64,000 nt of DNA, taken from the NCBI RefSeq assembly GCF_002176815.1, contig NZ_CP021648.1, positions 62,001-126,000 on the forward strand. The letters are read 5' to 3'. Shown piece by piece: positions 1 to 8,497 of this stretch. The notes beneath the pieces are model-generated. The model saw only the letters and a program-made list of their open reading frames with translations, searched no databases and was not told the origin of the DNA. Both the position numbers and the translations under genes were made by a program. Positions within the stretch are counted from its first letter, which is position 1. Each line of letters starts with the position of its first letter. The stretch comes from Acidovorax sp. T1. GTDB lineage: Bacteria > Pseudomonadota > Gammaproteobacteria > Burkholderiales > Burkholderiaceae_C.

Positions 1-560
1 TGACCGTGGGAATCGTTGACGTCCTTGAATTCGTCGAGGTCGAGCAGCAAGAGTGCCATCATCCGACCACTGCGCCGTGCGCGCTGGATGGCCTGTTCGA
101 AATGCTGCATGAACATCCACCGGTTCGACAGTCCCGTGAGCCCGTCGTGCGTGGCCTGGTAGTGCATGTCTTCCTGCAGGCGTTTCATCTCGGTCATGTC
201 GCGCATGTACACCACCGCCGCCGAGCGGTCGTCCATGGTGCAGTGCCCCAGGGAGATGTCGACGGGCACCGACTGGCCGTCCTTGCGCAGCAGTTGCAGC
301 TGGCTGACCATGCCCATGGGCCGCGAAACCGGGTGCAAAAAAAAGCTCTTGACCAGATGGTTGTGCTTGCTGCGCATGTGCTGGGGCAGGAACACGCTGA
401 TCGATTGGCCTGTCAGCTCCTCGGGGCTGTAGCCGGTCAGCAGCTCGGTGGCCGGGTTGACCTTGAGAATGGTGCCGGTGTCATCCACGATGAGGATGCC
501 ATCCGGCGCGGCGTCCAGCGCAGCCATGGCAAGGGCTTCTTCGTTGGATGTCTGTTCCAT
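1..560 (-). CDS. PAS-GGDEF sensor (probable diguanylate cyclase), incomplete
   Basis: The gene runs leftward off the window; 186 residues are readable. Residues 10-125 form a PAS domain (DAAPDGILIVDD, later GYSPEELTGQ). The beginning of a GGDEF domain follows, with ATHDGLTGLSNR at 136-147 and LLLLDLDEFKDVND at 170-183. The GGDEF catalytic motif itself lies outside, so cyclase activity is inferred from the family, which makes cyclic di-GMP. The start at 560 is one base beyond the stop of the upstream chemoreceptor gene (562), so the pair is probably translationally coupled and may share a signal. An EAL domain further downstream cannot be excluded. Confidence 0.85.
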   Translation of the reverse strand, partial: MEQTSNEEALAMAALDAAPDGILIVDDTGTILKVNPATELLTGYSPEELTGQSISVFLPQHMRSKHNHLVKSFFLHPVSRPMGMVSQLQLLRKDGQSVPVDISLGHCTMDDRSAAVVYMRDMTEMKRLQEDMHYQATHDGLTGLSNRWMFMQHFEQAIQRARRSGRMMALLLLDLDEFKDVNDSHG

Positions 561-561
561 C

Positions 562-2112
562 TCACGCCCCTTGCCGGAACACCGACGCGGCCTCGTCAAG
601 GCGCTGCGCCTGCTCGCCCAGCACCTGGTTCAGTTCGGTGTTGTGCTGCACCTGCACCGCATTGAGCTGGGTCATCTGTTCCAGTTGCGCAAGCGCCTGG
701 TTGATCTGGGCCACGCCATGTGCCTGCTCCTGGCTGGCCAGGCGAATGTCTTCCATCATGGTGGCCACGCGCTCAACGACCTGAACGGCTTCGGTCAGCG
801 TTTTGCCGGCCGAGGCCACGGTGCGGTTGCCCGCATCCACCTGCGCGGTCGATGCGTCGATGAGGTGCTTGATCTCCTTGGCGGCGTTCGCGCTCTTGAT
901 CGACAGTGCGCGCACTTCCGAGGCCACTACCGCAAAGCCCTTGCCGTGCTCGCCCGCGCGGGCCGCCTCGACCGCAGCGTTGAGCGCGAGGATGTTGGTC
1001 TGGAACGCAATGGAGTCGATCACGCTGGTGATGTCGGCCACCTTCTGGCTTGATGCCGAGACGCCGCGCATGTTCTCCTGGGCCTGCGCCACCATGGCTG
1101 CGCTTTGCGACGCCACCCGCACCGCCTGCGCAGCCATCTGCGCGGCCTGTGCGGCGGTCTCGCTGTTGCTGCCGATGGTGGTGGCCAGCTGTTCGTTGGC
1201 GGCGGCGGTTTCTTCGACACTGGCGGCGGCCTCGTGGGTGCGCTGGGCCAGTTTTTCATTGCCTTGCTGCAGGTCGTATGCACTGCTGCGCACACGCTCC
1301 ACCTTGCCCTGGATGTCACCCACCAGCGAGACCAAGTTGAGCGATGCCTGCTCGATGCCGCGCATCAATATGCCGATCTCGTCGCAGCGGTTCAGGAACA
1401 AGGGCGCGGCGCGCTGGCCGCTGGCCACCGCCTGCGCTTGCACCATGAGCTGTTGCAGCGGCCCGTGCACCGCTGTGCGCAGCCACCAGCCGCTGAGCAG
1501 CATGGCCAGCGTCCAGCTGGCCAGCGCAGGCCATTGCGATGTCTGCGGGCCACCCGCCGACCCCATGCCGGCAGCGCCCGCCAGCCACAAGGCCACCAGC
1601 CCCAGGCGCATGCGCGTGGCCAGCGACACGAAGCGCCAGCGCGAATACCAGCCCATCAGGCTCTTGCGCACCACCTGCCCGCGCAGCAGGCCGAGCTTTT
1701 GGCTGCCTGTGCGGATTTCGCGGTAGACCTCTTCGTGCGCGGCCACGCTGTTGCTTTCGGGCCGGATGCGCACCGACAGGTAGCCTGTCACTTCACCCTG
1801 TTGGCGGATGGGTGCGGCGTTGGCGCGCACCCAGTAGTGGTCGCCATCCTTGCGGCGGTTTTTGACCAATGCCGTCCAGGTGCGACCGCTCTGGATGGTG
1901 CACCACATGTCATCGAACGCTGCGGGCGGCATGTCGGGGTGCCGCACCAGGTTGTGGGCCTTGCCATACAACTCGTCGCGCTCAAAGCCGCTGCAGGCGA
2001 TGAAGGCATCGTTGGCATAGGTGATGCGCCCCTTGAGATCGGTGGCAGACAGCAAAGTCTCGTGCTCGCCTACCGGGTATTCGCGCTGCGTGACGGGGCC
2101 GTTGTTTTTCAT
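562..2112 (-). CDS. PAS-containing methyl-accepting chemotaxis protein (Aer-like)
   Basis: 516 residues from the ATG at 2112; an upstream in-frame ATG at 2166 would add 18 unconserved residues. Residues 10-115 are a PAS domain of the Aer energy-sensor type ([14 protein letters not shown], then the NLVRHPDMP motif). Two hydrophobic stretches lie at about 168-185 and 195-212, and a HAMP-like linker follows. The signalling hairpin is clear at 365-400 ([20 protein letters not shown], then [12 protein letters not shown]). There is no periplasmic ligand domain, so it probably senses redox or flavin state from the cytoplasm, as in Aer. An FNR/CRP-like palindrome lies about 150 bases upstream (2254-2269). 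The PAS-GGDEF gene follows directly. Confidence 0.93.
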   Translation of the reverse strand: MKNNGPVTQREYPVGEHETLLSATDLKGRITYANDAFIACSGFERDELYGKAHNLVRHPDMPPAAFDDMWCTIQSGRTWTALVKNRRKDGDHYWVRANAAPIRQQGEVTGYLSVRIRPESNSVAAHEEVYREIRTGSQKLGLLRGQVVRKSLMGWYSRWRFVSLATRMRLGLVALWLAGAAGMGSAGGPQTSQWPALASWTLAMLLSGWWLRTAVHGPLQQLMVQAQAVASGQRAAPLFLNRCDEIGILMRGIEQASLNLVSLVGDIQGKVERVRSSAYDLQQGNEKLAQRTHEAAASVEETAAANEQLATTIGSNSETAAQAAQMAAQAVRVASQSAAMVAQAQENMRGVSASSQKVADITSVIDSIAFQTNILALNAAVEAARAGEHGKGFAVVASEVRALSIKSANAAKEIKHLIDASTAQVDAGNRTVASAGKTLTEAVQVVERVATMMEDIRLASQEQAHGVAQINQALAQLEQMTQLNAVQVQHNTELNQVLGEQAQRLDEAASVFRQGA

Positions 2113-2253
2113 GGGGGAGAGCTGGGGTGAACGTTCGGGGCGATTGGAAAAACCACCGGCCTTCAACCCGGTGCAGTGGAAAATTTATTCTGGGAAGTTT
2201 CCATGTCGAGCGATAGCGGGCATTCACCTGGTTTGCCCGGAACCCGCATCTGA

Positions 2254-2269
2254 TGTGATCAATGTCACT
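2254..2269. promoter_or_regulatory. FNR/CRP-type palindromic site upstream of the chemoreceptor gene
   Basis: TGTGATCAATGTCACT: the arms match TGTGA-N6-TCACA at 9 of 10 positions. On the minus strand the same bases read GTGAC-ATTG-ATCAC, which is 8 of 10 to the TTGAC-N4-ATCAA form bound by FNR/DNR relatives. It sits between the chemoreceptor start (2112) and the 3' end of an FNR-like regulator gene (2354). No clear -10 element is visible at the spacing expected of a class II site, so regulation is a suggestion only. Confidence 0.45.
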
Positions 2270-2353
2270 GCGCAACGTCTGTGCTGTGCGGAAAAAGCGA
2301 CATGAGCCAGGCTGGCGCGCAAGGCGCCCGCGTGGCGGAATGTGCCCGGTGGC

Positions 2354-3085
2354 TTATTGCAGCGGTGGGGAACCCGGAGTCTTGGTGCGCAGCAGCAGTT
2401 TGGGCACATTGAGCTCGCAGTAATAGCGGCCGCAGCGGCCCAGGTCTCCATCCCGCTCAAGCCGGGCAAAGGCCCGGGTGATCGACTCGCGTGTGGTGCC
2501 CAGCAGTTCGGCCAGGGTGGTCTGGGTCGGCAGGCGCACACGCAGGCTGCCCTGCAGCTCGCTCAGATGCAGCAGGGCCCCCATCAGTTGGCGCGCCACG
2601 CCGTCGCCACGGGTCAGTTGGTACCAGTTGCAATGGCTCTCGATCGCATGCGCCATTGCATCGGACATGTGGCCCAGAAAAGCCGGGTCGTCCAGCAGCC
2701 CACTGCGCTGCAATGCAGCGGCAGACAGCTCGCAATAGCGACCTTCGAGGATGCCGATTTGCGTGACCGGATTCGCCCTGCCCAGAAGCCCAAAGCTGCT
2801 TATCACCGTGCCGCGCCCGAACATGCCGATCGCCTGGCTTTCGCCGTAGCGTGACTCCCGGCGCAGCATGGTGGCGCCCGATTTGATGATGCGGATGGCG
2901 GTGGAGGTCGATCCTTGTGTTTCCAGCACATCGCCCGCGCGAAAGCTGTGTTCCCTGATCGGAAGTTCGGCCAGTTGATCGCACCGGATGCGGGCCACCG
3001 GGCACGACTGCTGCGTTGAGCAGTGCCGACAGTGACGGGGCGCCAGCGCGGCGGCAACTTTCGCATCTGTGGAGAGGGCGGTCAT
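2354..3085 (-). CDS. FNR-like Crp/Fnr family transcription regulator
   Basis: 243 residues. The N-terminus carries Cys19-x2-Cys22-x5-Cys28, and a fourth cysteine stands at 118 (GRYC). This is the same arrangement as the 4Fe-4S ligands of E. coli FNR (20, 23, 29, 122), so oxygen sensing is a reasonable inference. A cyclic-nucleotide-like beta roll spans about 40-150. The C-terminal winged helix has recognition sequence TTRESITRAF, giving E-x-x-T-R where FNR has E-x-x-S-R. The gene is transcribed towards the chemoreceptor gene. It could be the Anr/FNR orthologue or a paralogue with altered sensing. Confidence 0.88.
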   Translation of the reverse strand: MTALSTDAKVAAALAPRHCRHCSTQQSCPVARIRCDQLAELPIREHSFRAGDVLETQGSTSTAIRIIKSGATMLRRESRYGESQAIGMFGRGTVISSFGLLGRANPVTQIGILEGRYCELSAAALQRSGLLDDPAFLGHMSDAMAHAIESHCNWYQLTRGDGVARQLMGALLHLSELQGSLRVRLPTQTTLAELLGTTRESITRAFARLERDGDLGRCGRYYCELNVPKLLLRTKTPGSPPLQ

Positions 3086-3449
3086 GGTTGGCCCAGACGG
3101 ATGGGGCTGGGTATCGGCAAGTGGGCGGTGGGCGTGTACATGGGTCCGGCAAAGCGCAAGCCGTCGTGCATTGGATGGGGCGAATGATTCGTTTGTCTAC
3201 AAATAACGCGAACTCTCGTCAGCACCTTCGGCGAAACCTCAGGAATCGTGGCTGCAAATGGTGTTCGACGGAGGTTTGTAACACGATGGTAACTGTTTGA
3301 CACACAAGAGCGCCTGGGCGCCGATGCACGGGTGGATGCGATGGCTGCACTCTGCTTTCGGAAAGGCCTGGAACGCGGTTGGGGGGCATAGGCCCCTCAC
3401 AGGCAACGCACTACAGTGGCAGCCGTCACGCCCGCTTATTACCCAACCG

Positions 3450-4334
3450 ATGCACCGCATTCCCATGCCCCAGGTCTCCCCCAATCCCGATATCCCGCTG
3501 CAGGGCTGGCGTCTGCGCCTGTACACCACCATCTTCGAGGCCGACACCCGCGCCGGTCGCCTGTTTGATGTCACGCTGATCGTCGCGATCCTGCTGAGCA
3601 TTGCCGTGGTGGTGGCCGACAGCGTGCCCGCGCTGCACCAGCGCTGGCAGCGGCAGTTCACCTGGGCCGAGTGGGGCTTCACTGCGCTGTTCACGCTCGA
3701 ATACATCGCCCGCCTGGCCTGCACCCGGCGGCCGCTGCGCTATGCCACCAGCTTTTTCGGCGTGGTGGACCTGCTGGCCATGCTGCCCACCTACCTGGCC
3801 CTGCTGTTCCCGGGCGCGCACGCGCTGATCGATGTGCGCGTGTTGCGCCTGCTGCGCGTCTTCCGGGTGTTCAAGCTCACTTCGTATCTGGCCGAATACC
3901 GGGGCCTGGGCCGGGCCCTGCAGGCCAGCGCCCGAAAGATCATCGTGTTCATCACCGGCGTGCTGATGATCGTGCTGGTCATGGGCACGCTGATGTACGT
4001 GGTCGAGGGGCCGGCCAACGGGTTTTCCACCATTCCCACCGCGGTGTACTGGGCCATCACCACCATGACCACGGTGGGCTTTGGCGACATCACCCCCAAA
4101 ACCGACCTGGGGCGCTTCATCGCTTCGGTCATGATGCTGCTGGGCTGGGGCACCCTGGCCGTACCCACGGGCATCGTGACGGCCGAGATGACTTCGCAGC
4201 GCCTGTCTGCAACCCCTGCGCCCACCACCCGCACTTGCCACGAATGCCTGACCGAAGGCCACCTGCCCGAGGCGCTGTTCTGCATGCACTGCGGCGCCCG
4301 CCTGCCGCACTGGCAGCACGAACCCCGCCATTGA
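3450..4334 (+). CDS. Voltage-gated potassium channel with C-terminal zinc ribbon
   Basis: 294 residues from the ATG at 3450. The frame is open back to a TTG at 3297, but the added residues look non-coding and no ribosome site decides between 3450 and 3465. A six-helix Kv architecture is visible: S1 at about 40-58, an arginine-rich S4 (RLLRVFRVFK, 133-142), S5 at about 164-185, a pore loop with the selectivity filter TVGFGD (208-213), and S6 at about 224-245. The short cytoplasmic tail contains C263-x2-C266 and C278-x2-C281, a rubredoxin-like zinc knuckle unusual for a channel tail. Its likely role is K+ flux or membrane-potential control in the inner membrane. Confidence 0.9.
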   Translation: MHRIPMPQVSPNPDIPLQGWRLRLYTTIFEADTRAGRLFDVTLIVAILLSIAVVVADSVPALHQRWQRQFTWAEWGFTALFTLEYIARLACTRRPLRYATSFFGVVDLLAMLPTYLALLFPGAHALIDVRVLRLLRVFRVFKLTSYLAEYRGLGRALQASARKIIVFITGVLMIVLVMGTLMYVVEGPANGFSTIPTAVYWAITTMTTVGFGDITPKTDLGRFIASVMMLLGWGTLAVPTGIVTAEMTSQRLSATPAPTTRTCHECLTEGHLPEALFCMHCGARLPHWQHEPRH

Positions 4335-4459
4335 TCCGTTCAGGCACGGAGCGTTACGCTTTCGCGGGGTGCTGCACAGTACACTTTGCCCTTTTGGCCC
4401 CACCAGCGGCGCGCCTGCCCGGCGCCGGGTGGCGTGCTCTTCATCCCTGCAATCCATCC

Positions 4460-5233
4460 ATGGCCTTTGACACGGCGGCGCAAGCCCGCACCAGCTTTGA
4501 TCTCAAAAGCGCCTCGCTGCCGGTGGTGGCGGTGGTGCTCAAGACCACCGACGCCGCGCAGTTTGCCGCCGACCTGGCCGAGCGCGTGGCCGACGACCCG
4601 GGCTTTTTCGACAACGACCCCGTGCTGATCGACCTGGCCCCCGTGCGCGAGGCGCCCGAGCCCATCGACTTTGCCGCCATCACGGGCGCGCTGCGCCGCC
4701 ACAGCACCCTGCCGGTGGCCGTGCGCGGCGGCAGTGCCACCCAGATGGCGGCGGCGCGCGCCCTGGGCCTGGCCGCAGCACCCGATGCCCCGCCCGCCCG
4801 CGCCGAAGCGCCCACCCGCGAGGTGCGCGAGGTCGTCCGCGAGGTGGTGCACGAGGTCGAGGTGGTGCGCGAAGTCCCGGTGCAGGTGCCCACGCCCGGC
4901 CCCGGCACCGTGGTGGTCGACAAACCCCTGCGCTCGGGCCAGCAGGTCTATGCGCGCGGTGCCGACCTGGTGGTGATGGCCGTGGTGAGCTTTGGCGCCG
5001 AGGTGATTGCCGACGGCAACATCCACGTCTATGCACCGCTGCGCGGCCGTGCCATTGCTGGCGCACGCGGCAACACCGAGGCGCGCATCTTTTCCACCTG
5101 CCTGGAGCCGCAACTGGTTTCCATCGCGGGCATCTACCGCACCACCGAAACCGAATTGCCCGCCGACGTGCGCGGCAAGCCGGCCCAGGTGCGGCTCGAA
5201 GGCGAGAAGCTCATCATCGAGCCGCTTGCCTGA
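4460..5233 (+). CDS. minC: Septum site-determining protein MinC
   Basis: 257 residues from the ATG at 4460; the frame is open far upstream but that part is a shadow of the channel gene. MinC inhibits FtsZ assembly away from midcell and is recruited to the membrane by MinD. The N-terminal FtsZ-inhibiting domain covers about 1-115. A charged linker with repeated REVVREV-type heptads (about 115-145) joins it to the C-terminal beta-helix domain that binds MinD (GADLVVMAVVSFGAEVIADG, HVYAPLRGRAIAGA). It is first in the minCDE operon. Confidence 0.97.
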   Translation: MAFDTAAQARTSFDLKSASLPVVAVVLKTTDAAQFAADLAERVADDPGFFDNDPVLIDLAPVREAPEPIDFAAITGALRRHSTLPVAVRGGSATQMAAARALGLAAAPDAPPARAEAPTREVREVVREVVHEVEVVREVPVQVPTPGPGTVVVDKPLRSGQQVYARGADLVVMAVVSFGAEVIADGNIHVYAPLRGRAIAGARGNTEARIFSTCLEPQLVSIAGIYRTTETELPADVRGKPAQVRLEGEKLIIEPLA

Positions 5234-5277
5234 GCCCCGTTTTCATTCGTATCAACTCCCACAGAGAATCAGCACAC

Positions 5278-6093
5278 ATGGCCAAAATCGTCGTCGTGAC
5301 CTCAGGCAAGGGTGGCGTGGGCAAGACCACCACCAGTGCCAGCTTTGCCACCGGCCTCGCCCTGCGCGGCCACAAGACTGCCGTGATCGACTTTGACGTC
5401 GGCCTGCGCAACCTCGACCTCATCATGGGCTGCGAGCGCCGCGTGGTGTATGACCTCATCAACGTGATCCAGGGCGAGGCCAACCTGAACCAGGCCCTCA
5501 TCAAGGACAAGCAGTGCGACAACCTGTTCGTGCTGGCCGCCAGCCAGACGCGCGACAAGGATGCGCTCACGCAGGACGGCGTCGAGAAGATCCTGACCGA
5601 CCTTGCCGGCATGGGCTTTGAATACATCATTTGCGACTCGCCTGCCGGCATCGAAAGCGGCGCGCTGATGGCCATGCACTTTGCCGACGAGGCGCTGCTG
5701 GTGACCAACCCCGAGGTTTCTTCGGTGCGCGACTCCGACCGCATCCTGGGCATGCTGGGCAGCAAGACCCGCCGCGCGATTGAAGGCGGCGAGCCCATCA
5801 AGGAGCATCTGCTCATCACGCGCTACAACCCCAGCCGCGTACAGGACGGCCAGATGCTGAGCCTGGAGGACATCCAGGACATCCTGCGCATCAAGCTGAT
5901 CGGCGTGATTCCGGAGTCGGAAGTGGTGCTGCAGTCCTCCAACCAGGGTTCCCCCGCCATCCACGCCCAGGGCAGCGATGTGTCCGAGGCCTACAAGGAC
6001 GTGATCGACCGCTTCCTGGGCGAGGACAAGCCCCTGCGCTTCATCGAAGCCGAGAAGCCCGGCTTCTTCAAACGCCTGTTCGGGAGCAAATAA
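5278..6093 (+). CDS. minD: Septum site-determining ATPase MinD
   Basis: 271 residues, full length for the family. It carries the deviant Walker A motif GKGGVGKTT near the N-terminus, the FDVGLRNLD switch, and a C-terminal amphipathic membrane-targeting helix ending FFKRLFGSK. MinD binds the membrane with ATP, recruits MinC and is released by MinE, giving pole-to-pole oscillation. The 44-base gap to minC and 3-base gap to minE indicate one operon. Confidence 0.98.
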   Translation: MAKIVVVTSGKGGVGKTTTSASFATGLALRGHKTAVIDFDVGLRNLDLIMGCERRVVYDLINVIQGEANLNQALIKDKQCDNLFVLAASQTRDKDALTQDGVEKILTDLAGMGFEYIICDSPAGIESGALMAMHFADEALLVTNPEVSSVRDSDRILGMLGSKTRRAIEGGEPIKEHLLITRYNPSRVQDGQMLSLEDIQDILRIKLIGVIPESEVVLQSSNQGSPAIHAQGSDVSEAYKDVIDRFLGEDKPLRFIEAEKPGFFKRLFGSK

Positions 6094-6096
6094 GCC

Positions 6097-6363
6097 ATGG
6101 CGTCATTCCTGTCCTTCCTGCTGGGCGAAAAAAAGAAGACCGCCAGCGTCGCCAAGGAGCGCCTGCAGATCATCCTGGCGCACGAACGCAGCGGCCGCAA
6201 CGCCGCCGAGCCCGACTACTTGCCTGCGCTGCAGCGCGAGCTGGTGGCAGTGATCTCGAAATACGTCAAGATCAACCCGGACGACCTCAAGGTGCACCTG
6301 GAGCGCCAGGACAACCTGGAAGTGCTGGAAGTCAAGATCGAGCTGCCCGAGGCGGCACGCTGA
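6097..6363 (+). CDS. minE: Cell division topological specificity factor MinE
   Basis: 88 residues, typical length. The N-terminal helix ([22 protein letters not shown] region) both senses membrane and stimulates MinD; the C-terminal half is the dimerising topological-specificity domain. It starts 3 bases after minD. A repeat element whose palindromic arm could act as a terminator follows at 6364-6420. Confidence 0.97.
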   Translation: MASFLSFLLGEKKKTASVAKERLQIILAHERSGRNAAEPDYLPALQRELVAVISKYVKINPDDLKVHLERQDNLEVLEVKIELPEAAR

Positions 6364-6420
6364 TTTTTAGATGAAACAGGGCGCTAGCGCCCTGTGAATA
6401 AGCGCTTGCAGCTATCAAAA
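6364..6420 (-). repeat. R1 intergenic repeat, containing a 20-base perfect palindrome
   Basis: Read on the minus strand it has the R1 layout: TTTTGATAGCTGC, AGCGCTTATT, then the arm with GCTAG and a run of A. The perfect palindrome ACAGGGCGCTAGCGCCCTGT occupies 6376-6395. It lies directly after minE and may serve as its transcription terminator, although the T run is on the far side of the hairpin relative to minE. Confidence 0.7.
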
Positions 6421-6438
6421 GTGAAGTAACCGCGCATC

Positions 6439-7026
6439 TCAGCGCGCGTGCTTCGCAAACTTCCCGGCGAACGCCTGGGCGATACTCAGGCCACGCTGCC
6501 CCGGCACCAGGGTGGCTGTCTGGCCTGCGGCAATGCTGCCCGGCTGCTCCACCGCCAGGTAGTAGCCGCAGCACCCGGCGATCGCCATGGCGCGCCCCGC
6601 CTGCGCAAAACCCATCACGGCATTGAATTTGTAGCAAGGCTCGCGGGGCGCGGTCACGCGCAGCACGCAGTCGGGAAAGTGCAGGCGGTCGCCCACATAG
6701 ACCTCGTGTTCCAGCAGGCCCTCGACCGTGAGGTTTTCGCCCAGGAAGCCGGGCGGCAGGGGTTCGTCGAACAAACTCACCCCGCGCTCGCGCCGCTGGG
6801 TCTGCCAGAAGGCGTAGTGCACCGCCGGGTAGGCATACACCGCCTTGTCGAGGCCGCCGTGCACGCTCAGGTCGGCCTGCTCGTCGCCAGCCAGGCCCAG
6901 CCGGCCCACGGCAACGGGGCCGAGTGTGGATGATTTGCCGATGGCGGTGAGGATCTTGCGCTCGCCGATGCGCACGGGCTGGGCCGTTCCTACATTCACG
7001 CTGTGCAGTTGCAATTTCGCGGCCAT
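6439..7026 (-). CDS. MOSC domain protein (YiiM-like)
   Basis: 195 residues from ATG 7026; the open frame continues upstream but is a shadow of the next gene. The MOSC (MOCO sulfurase C-terminal) fold is recognised from LSVHGGLDKAVYAYP, FGENLT-type FLGENLTVEGL, GDRLHFPDCVLRVTAPREPCYKFN with the conserved cysteine, and GCCGYYLAVEQPG. Relatives such as E. coli YiiM take part in molybdenum-cofactor-dependent detoxification. The family is described as binding sulfur on the conserved Cys. It is downstream of a flavin reductase gene on the same strand, which could supply electrons; that link is inference. Confidence 0.85.
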   Translation of the reverse strand: MAAKLQLHSVNVGTAQPVRIGERKILTAIGKSSTLGPVAVGRLGLAGDEQADLSVHGGLDKAVYAYPAVHYAFWQTQRRERGVSLFDEPLPPGFLGENLTVEGLLEHEVYVGDRLHFPDCVLRVTAPREPCYKFNAVMGFAQAGRAMAIAGCCGYYLAVEQPGSIAAGQTATLVPGQRGLSIAQAFAGKFAKHAR

Positions 7027-7043
7027 GAATTGCACGGGTTCGA

Positions 7044-7565
7044 TTAGAGCGGGTGCTCGGTGTAGAAGCGCCCGCCGTGGTACAGCAGGGGCGACATGCC
7101 GTCCTGGTGCTGGCAGCGCTCGACCTCGCCGACAAAGATCACATGGTCGCCTTCGTCGTAGCGGCTGCGGTTGAAGCACTCGAACGTGGCCGCAGCGCCC
7201 GCCAGCAACGGCGCGCCGCTGATGCCGGGGTGGTGCTCCACGCCGGCAAAGCGGTCGATCCCGCGGGCGGCAAAGCGCTCGGCCAGGGCCTTCTGGTCGG
7301 CGGCCAGCACGTTGATGGCGTAGTGGGAGCCGTTGGCAAAGGCCGGCATCGAGGCGGCCGCGCGCGACAGGCTCCACAGCACCAGCGGTGGCTCCAGCGA
7401 CACCGAATTGAACGAGTTGGCGGTGAGCCCGATGAGCTCGCCCGCTGCATTGCAGGCCGTCACGATGGTCACCCCCGTGGCGAACATGCCCAGCGCATCG
7501 CGAAACTCGCGCGCGGAAAAACTCGGCGGGCGGGCCAGGGCGGGTCGGTGCAGGGAGCTGTTCAC
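7044..7565 (-). CDS. Flavin reductase domain protein (FMN-binding split barrel)
   Basis: About 173 residues from GTG 7565; an ATG at 7685 is in frame but would overlap the divergent gene and adds low-similarity sequence. Flavin reductase motifs include FRDALGMFATGVTIVTAC, GLTANSFNSVSLEPPLVLWSLS and a C-terminal GDHVIFVGEVE...PLLYHGGRFY. Such proteins use NAD(P)H to reduce FMN/FAD for partner monooxygenases. No monooxygenase is nearby. The MOSC gene follows 17 bases later, so the two may be cotranscribed. Confidence 0.85.
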   Translation of the reverse strand: MNSSLHRPALARPPSFSAREFRDALGMFATGVTIVTACNAAGELIGLTANSFNSVSLEPPLVLWSLSRAAASMPAFANGSHYAINVLAADQKALAERFAARGIDRFAGVEHHPGISGAPLLAGAAATFECFNRSRYDEGDHVIFVGEVERCQHQDGMSPLLYHGGRFYTEHPL

Positions 7566-7678
7566 AAAAGCGGGGCGCAAAGCCGTGGGAATGGGGAAGG
7601 CTATTATGGTGTGGCGCCCGTAACCGCACAGGCGTGGGGCGTATCCAGCCGGTATGGGCCCCTTCCTCGGAACACTGC

Positions 7679-8467
7679 ATGGCACTCTTACCCACCTACA
7701 TCACCCTGGGCGCAGGCCCCACCGTGCTCATGCTGCACGATGCCGATGGCGGCCACCTCACGTTTGCGCCCCAGGTCGAGCGGCTGGCCAGCGCTGGCTA
7801 CCGCGCCGTGGCGTGGAACATGCCGGGTTATGGCCACAGCGCACCCATCGAACCCTACACCTTCAAGGGCCTGGCGCAAAGCTGCCTGGCGTTGGTGGCT
7901 GCGCTGCGATGCGGGCCGGTCACGCTGGTGGGCCATGGGCTGGGTGCCATGCTGGCGGCAGAGGTGGCGTTGCGCCAGCCCGCGCTGGTGCGGCGGCTGG
8001 TGCTGTGTGCGGGCGGCCCGGGGCTCGATGCCCAGGCCAGCCAGGACTGGGTCAGCCCCCGCCTGCAGGCGCTGCAGGCGGTGGAGGGCGGCCAGTCCAT
8101 GGACCGGCTGGCCCAGGCCCTCGTGCCCCGCTTCATCGGCAGCGGCGCCTTGCCCGAAGGCGTGCGGCTGGCGGGCCATGCCTTGTCGCAGGTCTATCCG
8201 GCGACCTACCGGCGGGCATTGGAGCTGCTGGCAGTGTTCGACCGCGACGCTACGGCGTTCAGGCGCCTTGCCATGCCCACCTTGCTGCTGGGCGGCGCCA
8301 TGGACCCCTGCACGCCACCGGCCGCGCTGCAGGCCCTGGCCGAGGTGCTGCCCGATGCGCGCCACCAGAGCCTGGCGCATGTCGGCCACTGGCCGCAACT
8401 GGAAGACCCGGACGGATTTGACGCTGCGTTGCTGGCCTTTCTGGCCCAGCAGCGCCAGCTGCACTGA
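7679..8467 (+). CDS. Alpha/beta-hydrolase-fold protein lacking the nucleophile
   Basis: 262 residues from ATG 7679. It has the fold's oxyanion region (LMLHDADGG), the nucleophile elbow, an acid (GGAMDPCTPP) and a histidine (HVGHWPQLEDP). The elbow, however, reads G85-H86-G87-L88-G89: the position normally held by Ser/Cys/Asp is Gly87 (codon GGG, 7937-7939). With Asp and His retained, it is either catalytically dead toward esters or does different chemistry. It is divergent from the flavin reductase gene and convergent with dadA. The reading frame is otherwise intact, so this does not look like decay. Confidence 0.8.
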   Translation: MALLPTYITLGAGPTVLMLHDADGGHLTFAPQVERLASAGYRAVAWNMPGYGHSAPIEPYTFKGLAQSCLALVAALRCGPVTLVGHGLGAMLAAEVALRQPALVRRLVLCAGGPGLDAQASQDWVSPRLQALQAVEGGQSMDRLAQALVPRFIGSGALPEGVRLAGHALSQVYPATYRRALELLAVFDRDATAFRRLAMPTLLLGGAMDPCTPPAALQALAEVLPDARHQSLAHVGHWPQLEDPDGFDAALLAFLAQQRQLH

Positions 8468-8497
8468 GCGGGGCGGCTTCAGGCCGGGAACACGCGC

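Noticed and set aside
3181..3210. CGAATGATTCG and TTTGTCTACAAA dyads as FNR boxes upstream of the FNR-like gene
   Set aside because: Neither matches the TTGAT-N4-ATCAA core or spacing; they are too short to call.
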